DNA of 64,000 bases, from contig JAWLHA010000003.1 in assembly GCA_041690535.1 (NCBI GenBank), positions 62,001 through 126,000 of the forward strand, read 5' to 3'. The notes beneath the pieces are model-generated. The model saw nothing but the letters and a program-made list of their open reading frames with translations. It was not told the DNA's origin and searched no databases. Made by a program: the position numbers and the translations under genes. The DNA is from JAWLHA01 sp041690535. Its GTDB lineage: Bacteria; Pseudomonadota; Gammaproteobacteria; Thiohalomonadales; Thiohalomonadaceae. This document shows positions 42,930 through 49,946 of this stretch, piece after piece (positions within the stretch are counted from its first letter, which is position 1; each line of letters opens with the position of its first letter).

Positions 42930-43994
42930 ATGGCCCTAGTATCAATGCGTCAACTTCTGGACCACGCGGCGGAGCACGGTTACGGCCTGCCCGCGTTCAA
43001 CGTCAACAACATGGAGCAGGTGAAGGCCATTCTGGAGGCCGCCGCCGAAACCGACAGTCCGGTGATCCTGCAGGGCTCCGCCGGTGCCCGCAAGTATGCC
43101 GGCGAGGCCTTCCTGCGCCACCTGATCCTGGCGGCCGCGGAAGCCTACCCCCACATCCCTGTCGCCATGCATCAGGATCACGGCACCAGCCCCGCGGTGT
43201 GCGTGCAGGCCATCCAGTCCGGATTCACCTCCGTGATGATGGACGGCTCCCTGATGACCGACGGCAAAACCCCGTCCAGCTACGAGTACAACGTCGAAGT
43301 CACCCGCAAGGTGGTTGAGATGTCCCACGCCTGCGGCGTGTCGGTGGAAGGCGAGTTGGGCTGCCTGGGCTCCCTGGAGACCGGTAAGGCGGGTGAGGAA
43401 GATGGCATCGGCGCCGAAGGCGAGCTGGACCACAGCCAGCTGTTGACCGATCCGGACGAAGCCGCCGACTTCGTGAAGAAGACCGGCGTGGACGCCCTGG
43501 CCATCGCCATCGGCACCTCCCACGGCGCTTACAAGTTCACCACCCAGCCCACGGGCAAGATCCTGCGGATCGACCGGGTGAAGGAGATCAACCAGCGCAT
43601 CCCCACCGTGCATCTGGTTATGCACGGCTCCTCTTCGGTGCCTCAGGACTGGCTTGAGATCATCAACAACTACGGCGGCGACATGGGCCAGACCTATGGC
43701 GTACCGGTCGAGGAGATCGTGGAAGGCATCAAGAACGGCGTGCGCAAGGTGAACATCGACACCGACCTGCGCATGGCCTCCACCGGCTCCATCCGCAAGC
43801 ACCTGGCGGACAACAAGGCCAACTTCGACCCCCGCAAGTACTACAAGGCGGCCGAGGACGCCATGAAGGGGATCTGCAAGGCCCGCTACGAAGCCTTCGG
43901 CGCCGCCGGCATGGCCTCCAAGATCAAGGTGATCGGCCTGGAGGCGATGACCAAGCGGTACGGCAGCGGCGAGCTGGACCCGAAGGTCAATTAA
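42930..43994 (+). CDS. fba: Class II fructose-1,6-bisphosphate aldolase (Calvin-cycle type)
   Basis: 354 residues. ALVSMRQLLDHAAEHGYGLPAFNVNNMEQVKAILEAA is the class II N-terminus. Zn ligands and active-site motifs include VAMHQDHGTSP, GVSVEGELGCLGSLETGKAGEEDG, VHLVMHGSSSVPQ and GVRKVNIDTDLRMA. It makes fructose and sedoheptulose bisphosphates. CAAGGAG lies about seven bases before the ATG. It ends the tkt-gap-pgk-pyk-fba run; a strong terminator follows about 120 bp later. Confidence 0.96.
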   Translation: MALVSMRQLLDHAAEHGYGLPAFNVNNMEQVKAILEAAAETDSPVILQGSAGARKYAGEAFLRHLILAAAEAYPHIPVAMHQDHGTSPAVCVQAIQSGFTSVMMDGSLMTDGKTPSSYEYNVEVTRKVVEMSHACGVSVEGELGCLGSLETGKAGEEDGIGAEGELDHSQLLTDPDEAADFVKKTGVDALAIAIGTSHGAYKFTTQPTGKILRIDRVKEINQRIPTVHLVMHGSSSVPQDWLEIINNYGGDMGQTYGVPVEEIVEGIKNGVRKVNIDTDLRMASTGSIRKHLADNKANFDPRKYYKAAEDAMKGICKARYEAFGAAGMASKIKVIGLEAMTKRYGSGELDPKVN

Positions 43995-44438
43995 GGCAGG
44001 GACGAGGGGCGAGTCGCGAGGGACGAGGGGAGGGGCTCGCTGCACTCGGGCTGATTTGATTGGCCACGGCGCAGCAATCTCTCTCGGTCTCTCGCAAGTT
44101 TGCTCTGGTAGCTGACGAAAAAAGGGGCGGTTTTTTACCGCCCCTTTTTTTTGTGCCGCTCGTCTGCTTTTGGGTTCGAGGCTCCGCGCGGCGCTCCACC
44201 ACCGGAGCGGCCGGCATGAATGACGATACCGGGCAAAGCGGGGGAAGCGGTGGGCTGGTGCGTAGGCGCGCCTTCAGGCGCGTACAGTCCGGTCTACTCT
44301 CCGCCTGAAGGCGGACCTACCGCGGCGTGTTCCGTGGTGCGCTTCCGCCCCGGCCAAATCCACATGGGCCGTGTGCGAAGCACACACCACCCCCTCGTAA
44401 CTCGCCCCTCGCTCCTCGTACCTGGAGAAAAGGCGCGG
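43995..44438. other. Non-coding stretch between fba and cbbR with repeats and two terminators
   Basis: No gene. In order: a CGAGG-type repeat (44001-44030), the fba terminator (44118-44152), a pair of REP-like hairpins CGCGCC-TTCA-GGCGCG (44266-44282) and TCCGCC-TGAA-GGCGGA (44300-44315) bounded by GTAGG and CCTAC, an inverted CGAGG-type repeat (44393-44422), and the cbbR terminator. Both genes converge on it. Confidence 0.6.
44118..44152 (+). terminator. Rho-independent terminator after fba
   Basis: Stem AAAAAAGGGGCGG / CCGCCCCTTTTTT with a seven-base loop and an eight-T run. It is a textbook intrinsic terminator for the tkt-gap-pgk-pyk-fba operon, and symmetrical enough to work in both directions. 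Confidence 0.9.
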
Positions 44439-44457
44439 TCAAACCGCGCCTTTTCTC
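44425..44457 (-). terminator. Bidirectional terminator at the 3' end of cbbR
   Basis: The stem GAGAAAAGGCGCGGT / ACCGCGCCTTTTCTC is nearly perfect. The cbbR stop codon (44439-44441) lies at its apex, so the terminator overlaps the last codons of cbbR. It would end cbbR transcription and block read-through from the fba side. Confidence 0.8.
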
Positions 44458-45398
44458 TTGGCCCTGGCCTCGCTCAGCGGCGTCGGTTGGGCCGGGGGCT
44501 TTCCAAGCAACTCGGCGGCCTCGTTGAGCAGGAACTGTTTGAAGGCCTGGGATACGGCCGACAGGCGCTTGCCCCTTCGGTGCACCACGTACCAGTGACG
44601 CAGGATGGGGAAGTTCTGCACGTCGAGGATGGCCAGGCGCCCGAGGGTGAGCTCCATCTGGATCGTGTCCTTCGACAACAGCCCGAGTCCGAGCCCGGCC
44701 TGCACGCTCTGCTTGATGGCCTCGTCGCTACCCACCTCCATTCCCGTGCTTACATGCACGTCATGGTGGTCGAAGAAGCGCTGCATCGCATTGCGGGTCC
44801 CCGAGCCGGGCTCGCGCACCAGAAAGGTCTCTTGTTCGAGCCGCTTCAAGGGGATGGCCTGCTCCTTGACCAATGGGTGGTCGGGCGGGGCCACGATGAC
44901 CAGCGGGTTTTCCATGAAGGCGCCCGCTTCCAGCTCCATCTCCTCTGGCGGTTGGCCCATGATCACCAAGTCGACCTCATTCTCCGACAACTGACTGAGA
45001 AGGGTCTGGCGATTGGTGACGTCCAGGCTCACCGTGACACCGGGAAACCTTTTGCAAAAGGTTGCCAGCAGGATCGGGGCGAAGTAGTTGGCCGTGGTTG
45101 CCACAGAGATCCGTAGCTTGCCTTGACCCAGCCCCTTCATGTTGTTCAGCACCGTCTCCAACTCATCGAGCTGCTGTGCAACATTGCGGGCGTAGTGGTA
45201 GACCTCCTCGCCGGCTTCGGTGAGGTAAATGCGTTTTCCCAACTGCTCGAACAGTGGGATGTCCAACTGGTTCTCGAGCTGTTTGACCTGCATCGAAACG
45301 GCAGGCTGGGTAAGGCAGAGTTCTTCGGCTGCCCGGGTGAAGCTGAGGTGTCTGGCCACGGCGGCAAACACCTTCAGTTGGCGCAATGTGATGTTCAT
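44439..45398 (-). CDS. cbbR: LysR-family regulator of CO2 fixation genes, CbbR
   Basis: 319 residues. N-terminal winged helix-turn-helix: MNITLRQLKVFAAVARHLSFTRAAEELCLTQPAVSMQVKQLENQLDIPLFEQLGKRIYLTEAGEEVYHYA. Effector domain: GKLRISVATTANYFAPILLATFCKRFPGVTVSLDVTNRQTLLSQLSENEVDLVIMGQPPEEM, closely resembling known CbbR proteins. It activates RuBisCO genes in response to metabolite and redox signals. It faces away from the paralogue cluster and cbbM and probably acts at the palindromic site near 47222-47274. Confidence 0.93.
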   Translation of the reverse strand: MNITLRQLKVFAAVARHLSFTRAAEELCLTQPAVSMQVKQLENQLDIPLFEQLGKRIYLTEAGEEVYHYARNVAQQLDELETVLNNMKGLGQGKLRISVATTANYFAPILLATFCKRFPGVTVSLDVTNRQTLLSQLSENEVDLVIMGQPPEEMELEAGAFMENPLVIVAPPDHPLVKEQAIPLKRLEQETFLVREPGSGTRNAMQRFFDHHDVHVSTGMEVGSDEAIKQSVQAGLGLGLLSKDTIQMELTLGRLAILDVQNFPILRHWYVVHRRGKRLSAVSQAFKQFLLNEAAELLGKPPAQPTPLSEARAKRKGAV

Positions 45399-45494
45399 GT
45401 CGGTTCAGTCACGATCCCTGGTAGCTCCTCGTTCCCGTAAGGGCAAGCCGCTACGGATCCTTCAGCACTTCCGATAGAAAAGAAGATAGACCAT

Positions 45495-45619
45495 AAAGGC
45501 AGATGCGAGTTGCGAGTTGGGGGATACGAGGCGCCGGCACGTGCTCCCCGCGACCTGAACCAAACCAGCCGCGAGCACGTTAACTCGGATCTCGCATCTT
45601 TTCCCTCGTATCTGCCTTT
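45495..45619. repeat. Inverted repeat between cbbR and the paralogue cluster
   Basis: The outer arms AAAGGCAGAT (45495-45504) and ATCTGCCTTT (45610-45619) are perfect complements; the interior has GCGAGTTGCGAG and ACGAGG with CTCGCAT and CCTCGT on the other side. It belongs to the CGAGG-type repeat group. The remaining bases of 45399-45697 hold the cbbR upstream region and the leader of the next gene, with no clear promoter boxes. Confidence 0.6.
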
Positions 45620-45697
45620 CATCTACTCCCAAACCTCATGCCTATACTGTCACCAACGACACGCGGATTTCGCTGCATGCGACGGGACGAACAGCCA

Positions 45698-46108
45698 ATG
45701 GGGTCCAGGAATCGCCACGTGCCGGTCCTAGAGAGTCACATCATGGAAATCGATGCCTCACGGTATAATCGTGTGCGCCTCGCCCTGATCCGCCTGGAGA
45801 ACCCCCTGCGCCTCGACCTCACCGGTGTTCGGGACATGGACATGATCCTGGACGACGAGACGTGGGTCTGTATCGATACCCGCCTCAATGGCCGGCCGGT
45901 GATTGCCTGGAGCGGCTTTGAAACGCGCCATCGCAGCGGTCTTCATCTTCCCGTACGCTGCCACGTGGACTACTACACCATTCGGGCCGATCTGTTTGTG
46001 GAACGGGTGATGATCAGCATGGACCGTCTGCTGTCCGTTCGCCTGCAGCGCCAGGCCGGTACTTCCCGTGGCCGCGTTCTGCCGCTCCACTTCCCGCCAA
46101 AGGGATAA
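45698..46108 (+). CDS. Small protein of unrecognised family, paralogue 1 of 3
   Basis: 136 residues from the ATG at 45698, chosen because MGSRNRHVPVLESH aligns with the start of paralogue 2 (MKTRLDQVPVLEET). Core: SRYNRVRLALIRLENPLRLDLTGVRDMDMILDDETWVCIDTRLNGRPVIAWSGFETRHRSGLHLPVRCHVDYYTIRADLFVERVM. It has no signal peptide or membrane helix and is predicted cytoplasmic. I do not recognise the family. All three copies share a Y(Y/F)NRVRLA...R motif, an LD(D/E)xxWVCxD motif, a P(V/M)(I/L)A(W/F) segment and P(V/I)xC. Context between cbbR and cbbM suggests a link to autotrophy, which is inference. Confidence 0.75.
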   Translation: MGSRNRHVPVLESHIMEIDASRYNRVRLALIRLENPLRLDLTGVRDMDMILDDETWVCIDTRLNGRPVIAWSGFETRHRSGLHLPVRCHVDYYTIRADLFVERVMISMDRLLSVRLQRQAGTSRGRVLPLHFPPKG

Positions 46109-46166
46109 TGACTGGTACATATATATAAGCACAACAATAAGAGCAAACTTATGGAGGTGCCAGGGC

Positions 46167-46226
46167 CAGGGCGAATGCATACCCACGGCACCGCGTTACC
46201 GTGAGGCGATGTAAGTCCTTGAAAGG
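46167..46226 (+). mobile_element. Decayed half of the MITE-like element
   Basis: CAGGGCGAATGCATACCCAC (46167-46186) resembles the element end, and GCGATGTAAGTCCTTGAAAG follows near 46206 as the inner arm. The centre and the other half are absent. It separates paralogues 1 and 2, so it either entered the cluster after duplication or took part in its rearrangement. Confidence 0.65.
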
Positions 46227-46317
46227 TCCCGCTGATTGGCCACAAATTCGGACTAGACTCGCAGTAACGGCGCCTGTTGCCGCCGGCACGAACGGACCGG
46301 AGAGGGGGAACGGCTCT

Positions 46318-46692
46318 ATGAAAACCCGTCTTGATCAGGTCCCTGTGCTCGAAGAGACGCAGACCCGGATCGATGCCCATTACTTCAACCGGGTTCGCCT
46401 GGCATTTCGTCGCGTCGGAGTGCCGTTGCGAATCCGGTTGCCGCGGCTGCGTCACTTGGACATTCAGCTGGATGAGCAGCTCTGGGTGTGTGTCGATTGG
46501 GACCTGGACGACTTGCCTGTTTTGGCATTCTCCGATTTTCAGACCTGGCACCGGACGGCTTTGCACTTGCCCATCGAGTGCCGACTGCGCACCTTCAATC
46601 TCTACGCCCGGCTGATCATCCCGAAACTCCTGGAGGACACCGATGCGGTATTGGCCAGCCAGATTCGCCGGGCAAGTCCTTCCGGCAGATAA
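46318..46692 (+). CDS. Small protein of unrecognised family, paralogue 2 of 3
   Basis: 124 residues from the ATG at 46318, with AGAGGGGG upstream. Core: HYFNRVRLAFRRVGVPLRIRLPRLRHLDIQLDEQLWVCVDWDLDDLPVLAFSDFQTWHRTALHLPIECRLRTFNLYARLIIPKLLEDTDAVLASQI. It is the most divergent of the three but keeps NRVRLA, LDExxWVCVD and PIEC. It lacks the Arg/Pro-rich tail of the other two. The frame continues upstream to 46201, but that part overlaps the element remnant and is not conserved. Confidence 0.75.
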   Translation: MKTRLDQVPVLEETQTRIDAHYFNRVRLAFRRVGVPLRIRLPRLRHLDIQLDEQLWVCVDWDLDDLPVLAFSDFQTWHRTALHLPIECRLRTFNLYARLIIPKLLEDTDAVLASQIRRASPSGR

Positions 46693-46772
46693 TGTTGAGC
46701 GGGTTGCCGGGATTTGGATCCCCAACTATCTATATAGGGCGACCAGTTCATTCAGGTGGAGGCGGTGCAAAA

Positions 46773-47186
46773 ATGAAATCCGGATTACCCGACATTCCGG
46801 GCATGAAGTCTTTCTCCTCGGTGGTCCCTGCGCCCTACTACAATCGGGTGCGCCTTGCACTGAAGCGTTTCGGGCAGCCGTTGCAGCTTGTCCTGCCCGG
46901 GATGCGCGGCTTCGAGATGTGCCTGGATGACGATGCCTGGGTCTGTACTGATCGCAACCTCAACTTCCGGCCGATGCTGGCATGGACGGGATTCAAGAAC
47001 AACGCGCGCACGGGGCTCAGCGAACCCGTGGAGTGCCAGGTGATCTATTACCACGCCTATGCGAACATCGTGGTCCGCACTGCACTGAGCGACCTGGATC
47101 GCAAACTGGAGCAGCGGCTGCGCCACTTCTCGCCCAAAGTCCCGGGCCGCATTCTCTCACTGGGGAACTTCCGCAGCACACGCTAG
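46773..47186 (+). CDS. Small protein of unrecognised family, paralogue 3 of 3
   Basis: 137 residues from the ATG at 46773, preceded by a GGTGGAGG-like ribosome-binding site. Core: PYYNRVRLALKRFGQPLQLVLPGMRGFEMCLDDDAWVCTDRNLNFRPMLAWTGFKNNARTGLSEPVECQVIYYHAYANIVVRTALSDLDRKLEQRL, then a basic tail RHFSPKVPGRILSLGNF similar in placement to GRVLPLHF of paralogue 1. It is predicted soluble and cytoplasmic. It lies 205 bp upstream of cbbM and is separated from it by the putative CbbR site and promoter, so it is probably a separate transcript. Confidence 0.75.
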   Translation: MKSGLPDIPGMKSFSSVVPAPYYNRVRLALKRFGQPLQLVLPGMRGFEMCLDDDAWVCTDRNLNFRPMLAWTGFKNNARTGLSEPVECQVIYYHAYANIVVRTALSDLDRKLEQRLRHFSPKVPGRILSLGNFRSTR

Positions 47187-47221
47187 TCCCACCATTGGGT
47201 TTGCCGATTGTCCCCTGCTGT

Positions 47222-47290
47222 TGCATAAGTAAAATGTTATCCAATGTATCAGGGTAATTTTCTTTGCTTATGCATCCTCCTCCTATAGAA
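47222..47290 (+). promoter_or_regulatory. Putative CbbR-binding palindrome and cbbM promoter
   Basis: TGCATAAGTAAA (47222-47233) and TTTGCTTATGCA (47263-47274) form an inverted repeat matching at 11 of 12 positions. Inside the first arm is ATAA-N8-TTAT (47225-47240), the LysR-type box, also fitting the TNA-N7/8-TNA pattern reported for CbbR. TATAGAA at 47284-47290 could be the -10 element; the -35 is unclear, as expected for an activator-dependent promoter. The region is markedly A+T-rich compared with flanking genes. The transcript would have a leader of about 100 bases before cbbM. Confidence 0.6.
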
Positions 47291-47391
47291 TCCTCCCAAC
47301 TTCAGAAGCGTATAGTGCCCATGGGGTTTTCCCCTCCGGGGGCCATCGTTCTGAGTGGTCACTACCTGTTAACCAGTAGGGGTTATTAGAA

Positions 47392-48783
47392 ATGGATCAA
47401 TCCAATCGTTACGCACGCCTCGACCTGAACGAAGCGGACCTCATCAACGGCGGCCGCCACGTTCTGTGCGCCTACCTGATGAAGCCCAAGGCCGGCTACG
47501 ACTACCTGGGCACCGCAGCCCACTTTGCCGCCGAGTCCTCCACCGGCACCAACGTCGAAGTGTGCACCACTGACGATTTCACCCGCGGCGTCGACGCTCT
47601 GGTCTACGAGATCGACGAAGCCAACGAGCTGATGAAGATCGCCTACCCCATCGAGCTCTTCGACCGCAACATCAAAGACGGTCGCGCCATGATGGTCTCC
47701 TTCCTGACCCTGACCATCGGCAACAACCAGGGCATGGGCGACGTCGAGTACGCCAAGATGCTCGACTTCTACATGCCGCCGGCGCTGCTGAACCTGTTCG
47801 ACGGCCCCGCCATGAACATCCGCGACATGTGGAAGGTGCTCGGCCGTGACATCGACAACGGCGGCATGGTGGTGGGCACCATCATCAAGCCGAAGCTGGG
47901 CCTGCGTCCGCAGCCCTTTGCCGATGCCTGCTACATGTTCTGGCTGGGCGGCGACTTCATCAAGAACGACGAGCCCCAGGGCAATCAGGTCTTCGCCCCC
48001 CTGAAGCAGGTCATTCCTCTGGTCGCCGACGCCATGCGCCGCGCCCAGGACGAGACCGGCGAAGCCAAGCTGTTCTCCGCCAACATCACCGCCGACGACC
48101 CCTTCGAAATGATCGCCCGCGGCGAGTACATCCTGGAGACCTTCGGTGAGAACGCCTCTCACGTGGCGTTCCTGGTGGACGGCTATGTGGGTGGCCCGAG
48201 CTCCATCACCACCTGCCGCCGCTACTTCCCGCAGCAGTTCCTGCACTACCACCGTGCCGGCCACGGCGCCGTGACCAGCCCCCAGGCCAAGCGCGGCTAC
48301 AACGCCCTGGTGCACATGAAGATGTCCCGTCTGCAGGGTGCCTCCGGTATCCACACCGGCACCATGGGCTATGGCAAGATGGAAGGCGACCCGACCGACA
48401 AGCTGCTGGCCTACATGCTGGAGCGTGAAGAGGCAGACGGCCTGTACTACAAGCAGAAGTGGTACGGCATGATGCCCACCACCCCCATCATCTCCGGCGG
48501 CATGAATGCCCTGCGTCTGCCCGGCTTCTTCGACAACCTGGGTCACTCCAACGTCATCCAGACCTCCGGCGGCGGCGCCTTCGGTCACAAGGACGGCGGT
48601 ACTGCGGGTGCCAAGTCCCTGAAGCAGGCCCGTGACGCCTGGATGGCCGGTGTGGACCTGGTCGAGTACGCCAAGGACCACGAAGAGCTGCGTGGCGCAT
48701 TCGAGTCCTTCCAGGCCGATGCCGACAAGCTCTACCCCAACTGGCGCGAACAGCTGGGCGTGGCCGCGGCCGCCCACAAGTAA
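47392..48783 (+). CDS. cbbM: Ribulose-1,5-bisphosphate carboxylase, form II
   Basis: 463 residues; no small subunit is needed for form II. Active-site residues fall at the numbers of the Rhodospirillum rubrum enzyme: Lys166 in GTIIKPKLGLRPQ, the carbamylated Lys191 with Asp193 and Glu194 in GGDFIKNDEPQGN, and loop-6 Lys329 in MGYGKMEG. DGYVGGPSSITTCRRYFPQQFLHYHRAGHGAV and ISGGMNALRLPGFFDNLGHSNVIQTSGGGAFGHKDG complete the barrel. It fixes CO2 and tolerates only low O2:CO2 ratios well. AGGGG stands before the ATG. A terminator follows directly, so cbbQ and cbbO may be at lower level. Confidence 0.98.
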   Translation: MDQSNRYARLDLNEADLINGGRHVLCAYLMKPKAGYDYLGTAAHFAAESSTGTNVEVCTTDDFTRGVDALVYEIDEANELMKIAYPIELFDRNIKDGRAMMVSFLTLTIGNNQGMGDVEYAKMLDFYMPPALLNLFDGPAMNIRDMWKVLGRDIDNGGMVVGTIIKPKLGLRPQPFADACYMFWLGGDFIKNDEPQGNQVFAPLKQVIPLVADAMRRAQDETGEAKLFSANITADDPFEMIARGEYILETFGENASHVAFLVDGYVGGPSSITTCRRYFPQQFLHYHRAGHGAVTSPQAKRGYNALVHMKMSRLQGASGIHTGTMGYGKMEGDPTDKLLAYMLEREEADGLYYKQKWYGMMPTTPIISGGMNALRLPGFFDNLGHSNVIQTSGGGAFGHKDGGTAGAKSLKQARDAWMAGVDLVEYAKDHEELRGAFESFQADADKLYPNWREQLGVAAAAHK

Positions 48784-48811
48784 AGAATCTGTTTTTGGTC
48801 TTTGCTTACTG

Positions 48812-48838
48812 GCCCCCGCTCTGCGGGGGCTTTTTTTT
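48812..48838 (+). terminator. Rho-independent terminator between cbbM and cbbQ
   Basis: Stem GCCCCCGC / GCGGGGGC with a TCT loop (48812-48830) and eight T's (48831-48838). It would make cbbM a mostly monocistronic, abundant message with partial read-through to cbbQ-cbbO. The following 170 bp hold no gene. Confidence 0.88.
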
Positions 48839-49008
48839 GAAAGGGTGAGAGCCCTGAGTTTTTTACTAGGTTTTTTTGGCTCCTTGGGGGGCCCGGCTGG
48901 GAGAGGCGCTTGCCCTTCGCAGTCTAAGGGAGGGCGTTCTCTCCTTCCGGGCACCACCCCGGAGTTGTGGCCCCCGTGACCCACTGGTTCTACATCGAGG
49001 TTGAAATC

Positions 49009-49812
49009 ATGCAGAACGTCGAGCAGTACAAGGTGCACAAGCAGCCCTATTACGAGTCGCAGGCCAACGAGGTCGCCCTTTATGAGGCCGCCTACGCCGA
49101 GCGGCTGCCGGTGATGGTCAAGGGGCCGACCGGCTGCGGCAAGTCGCGGTTCGTGGAGTACATGGCCTGGAAGCTGGGCAAGCCGCTCATCTCCGTGGCC
49201 TGCAACGAAGACATGACCGCCTCCGACCTGGTGGGCCGCTTCCTGCTCGACAAGGACGGGACCCGCTGGGAGGACGGACCCCTCACCATCGCCGCCCGTA
49301 TCGGGGGCATCTGCTACCTCGACGAAGTGGTCGAGGCCCGCCAGGACACCACCGTGGTGATCCACCCCCTCACCGATCATCGCCGCATGCTGCCCCTGGA
49401 CAAGAAGGGGGAGGTGGTGGAGGCCCATCCCGATTTCCAGCTGGTGATCTCCTATAACCCCGGCTACCAGAGCCTCATGAAGGACCTCAAGCAGTCCACC
49501 AAGCAGCGTTTCACCGCGCTGGAGTTCGACTATGCCGGCGCCGAGACCGAGGCGGCAATCCTGCACCAGGAGACCGGCCTGGACGGGGAGCGCTGCGGCA
49601 AGTTGATCGATGTGGCCCACCGGGGCCGCAAGCTCAAAGGCCATGGCCTGGATGAGGGGATCTCCACCCGTCTGCTGGTCTATGCCGCGCGCCTCATTGC
49701 CCGGGGCATCGAGCCGCGCGATGCCTGCCGCATGGCGCTGATCAAGCCCATTACCGACGATGCGGACATTCGGGACAACCTCGAGCATGCCGTGGAGATG
49801 GTGTTCGGCTGA
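49009..49812 (+). CDS. cbbQ: RuBisCO activase AAA+ subunit CbbQ
   Basis: 267 residues from the ATG at 49009 (MQNVEQYKVHKQPYYESQANEVALYEAAYAERLPVMVKGPTGCGKSRFVEYMA). A GTG at 48967 would give a longer, non-conserved start. Walker A GPTGCGKS at 39-46, Walker B region GGICYLDEVVEARQDTT at about 100, sensor region LVISYNPGYQSLMKDLKQSTKQRF and the arginine-finger STRLL segment are as in MoxR-class AAA+ proteins. With CbbO it removes inhibitory sugar phosphates from RuBisCO. Confidence 0.95.
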   Translation: MQNVEQYKVHKQPYYESQANEVALYEAAYAERLPVMVKGPTGCGKSRFVEYMAWKLGKPLISVACNEDMTASDLVGRFLLDKDGTRWEDGPLTIAARIGGICYLDEVVEARQDTTVVIHPLTDHRRMLPLDKKGEVVEAHPDFQLVISYNPGYQSLMKDLKQSTKQRFTALEFDYAGAETEAAILHQETGLDGERCGKLIDVAHRGRKLKGHGLDEGISTRLLVYAARLIARGIEPRDACRMALIKPITDDADIRDNLEHAVEMVFG

Positions 49813-49946
49813 GGTCGCCCGGCCGCAACAGAGGCAGGCTGCGGAACAGAGGGGGCGTCTGCGAAACGCAACGGCCCCGGTTTCCGTCTTGAGTTCATGT
49901 GCCCGTCGTCGACATCGAACCGCGGCACGGCAGAGCAGTGATCGCT

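Noticed and set aside
47386..49788. 800-residue minus-strand frame over cbbM and cbbQ
   Set aside because: Mirror of two well-supported genes with biased codon use.
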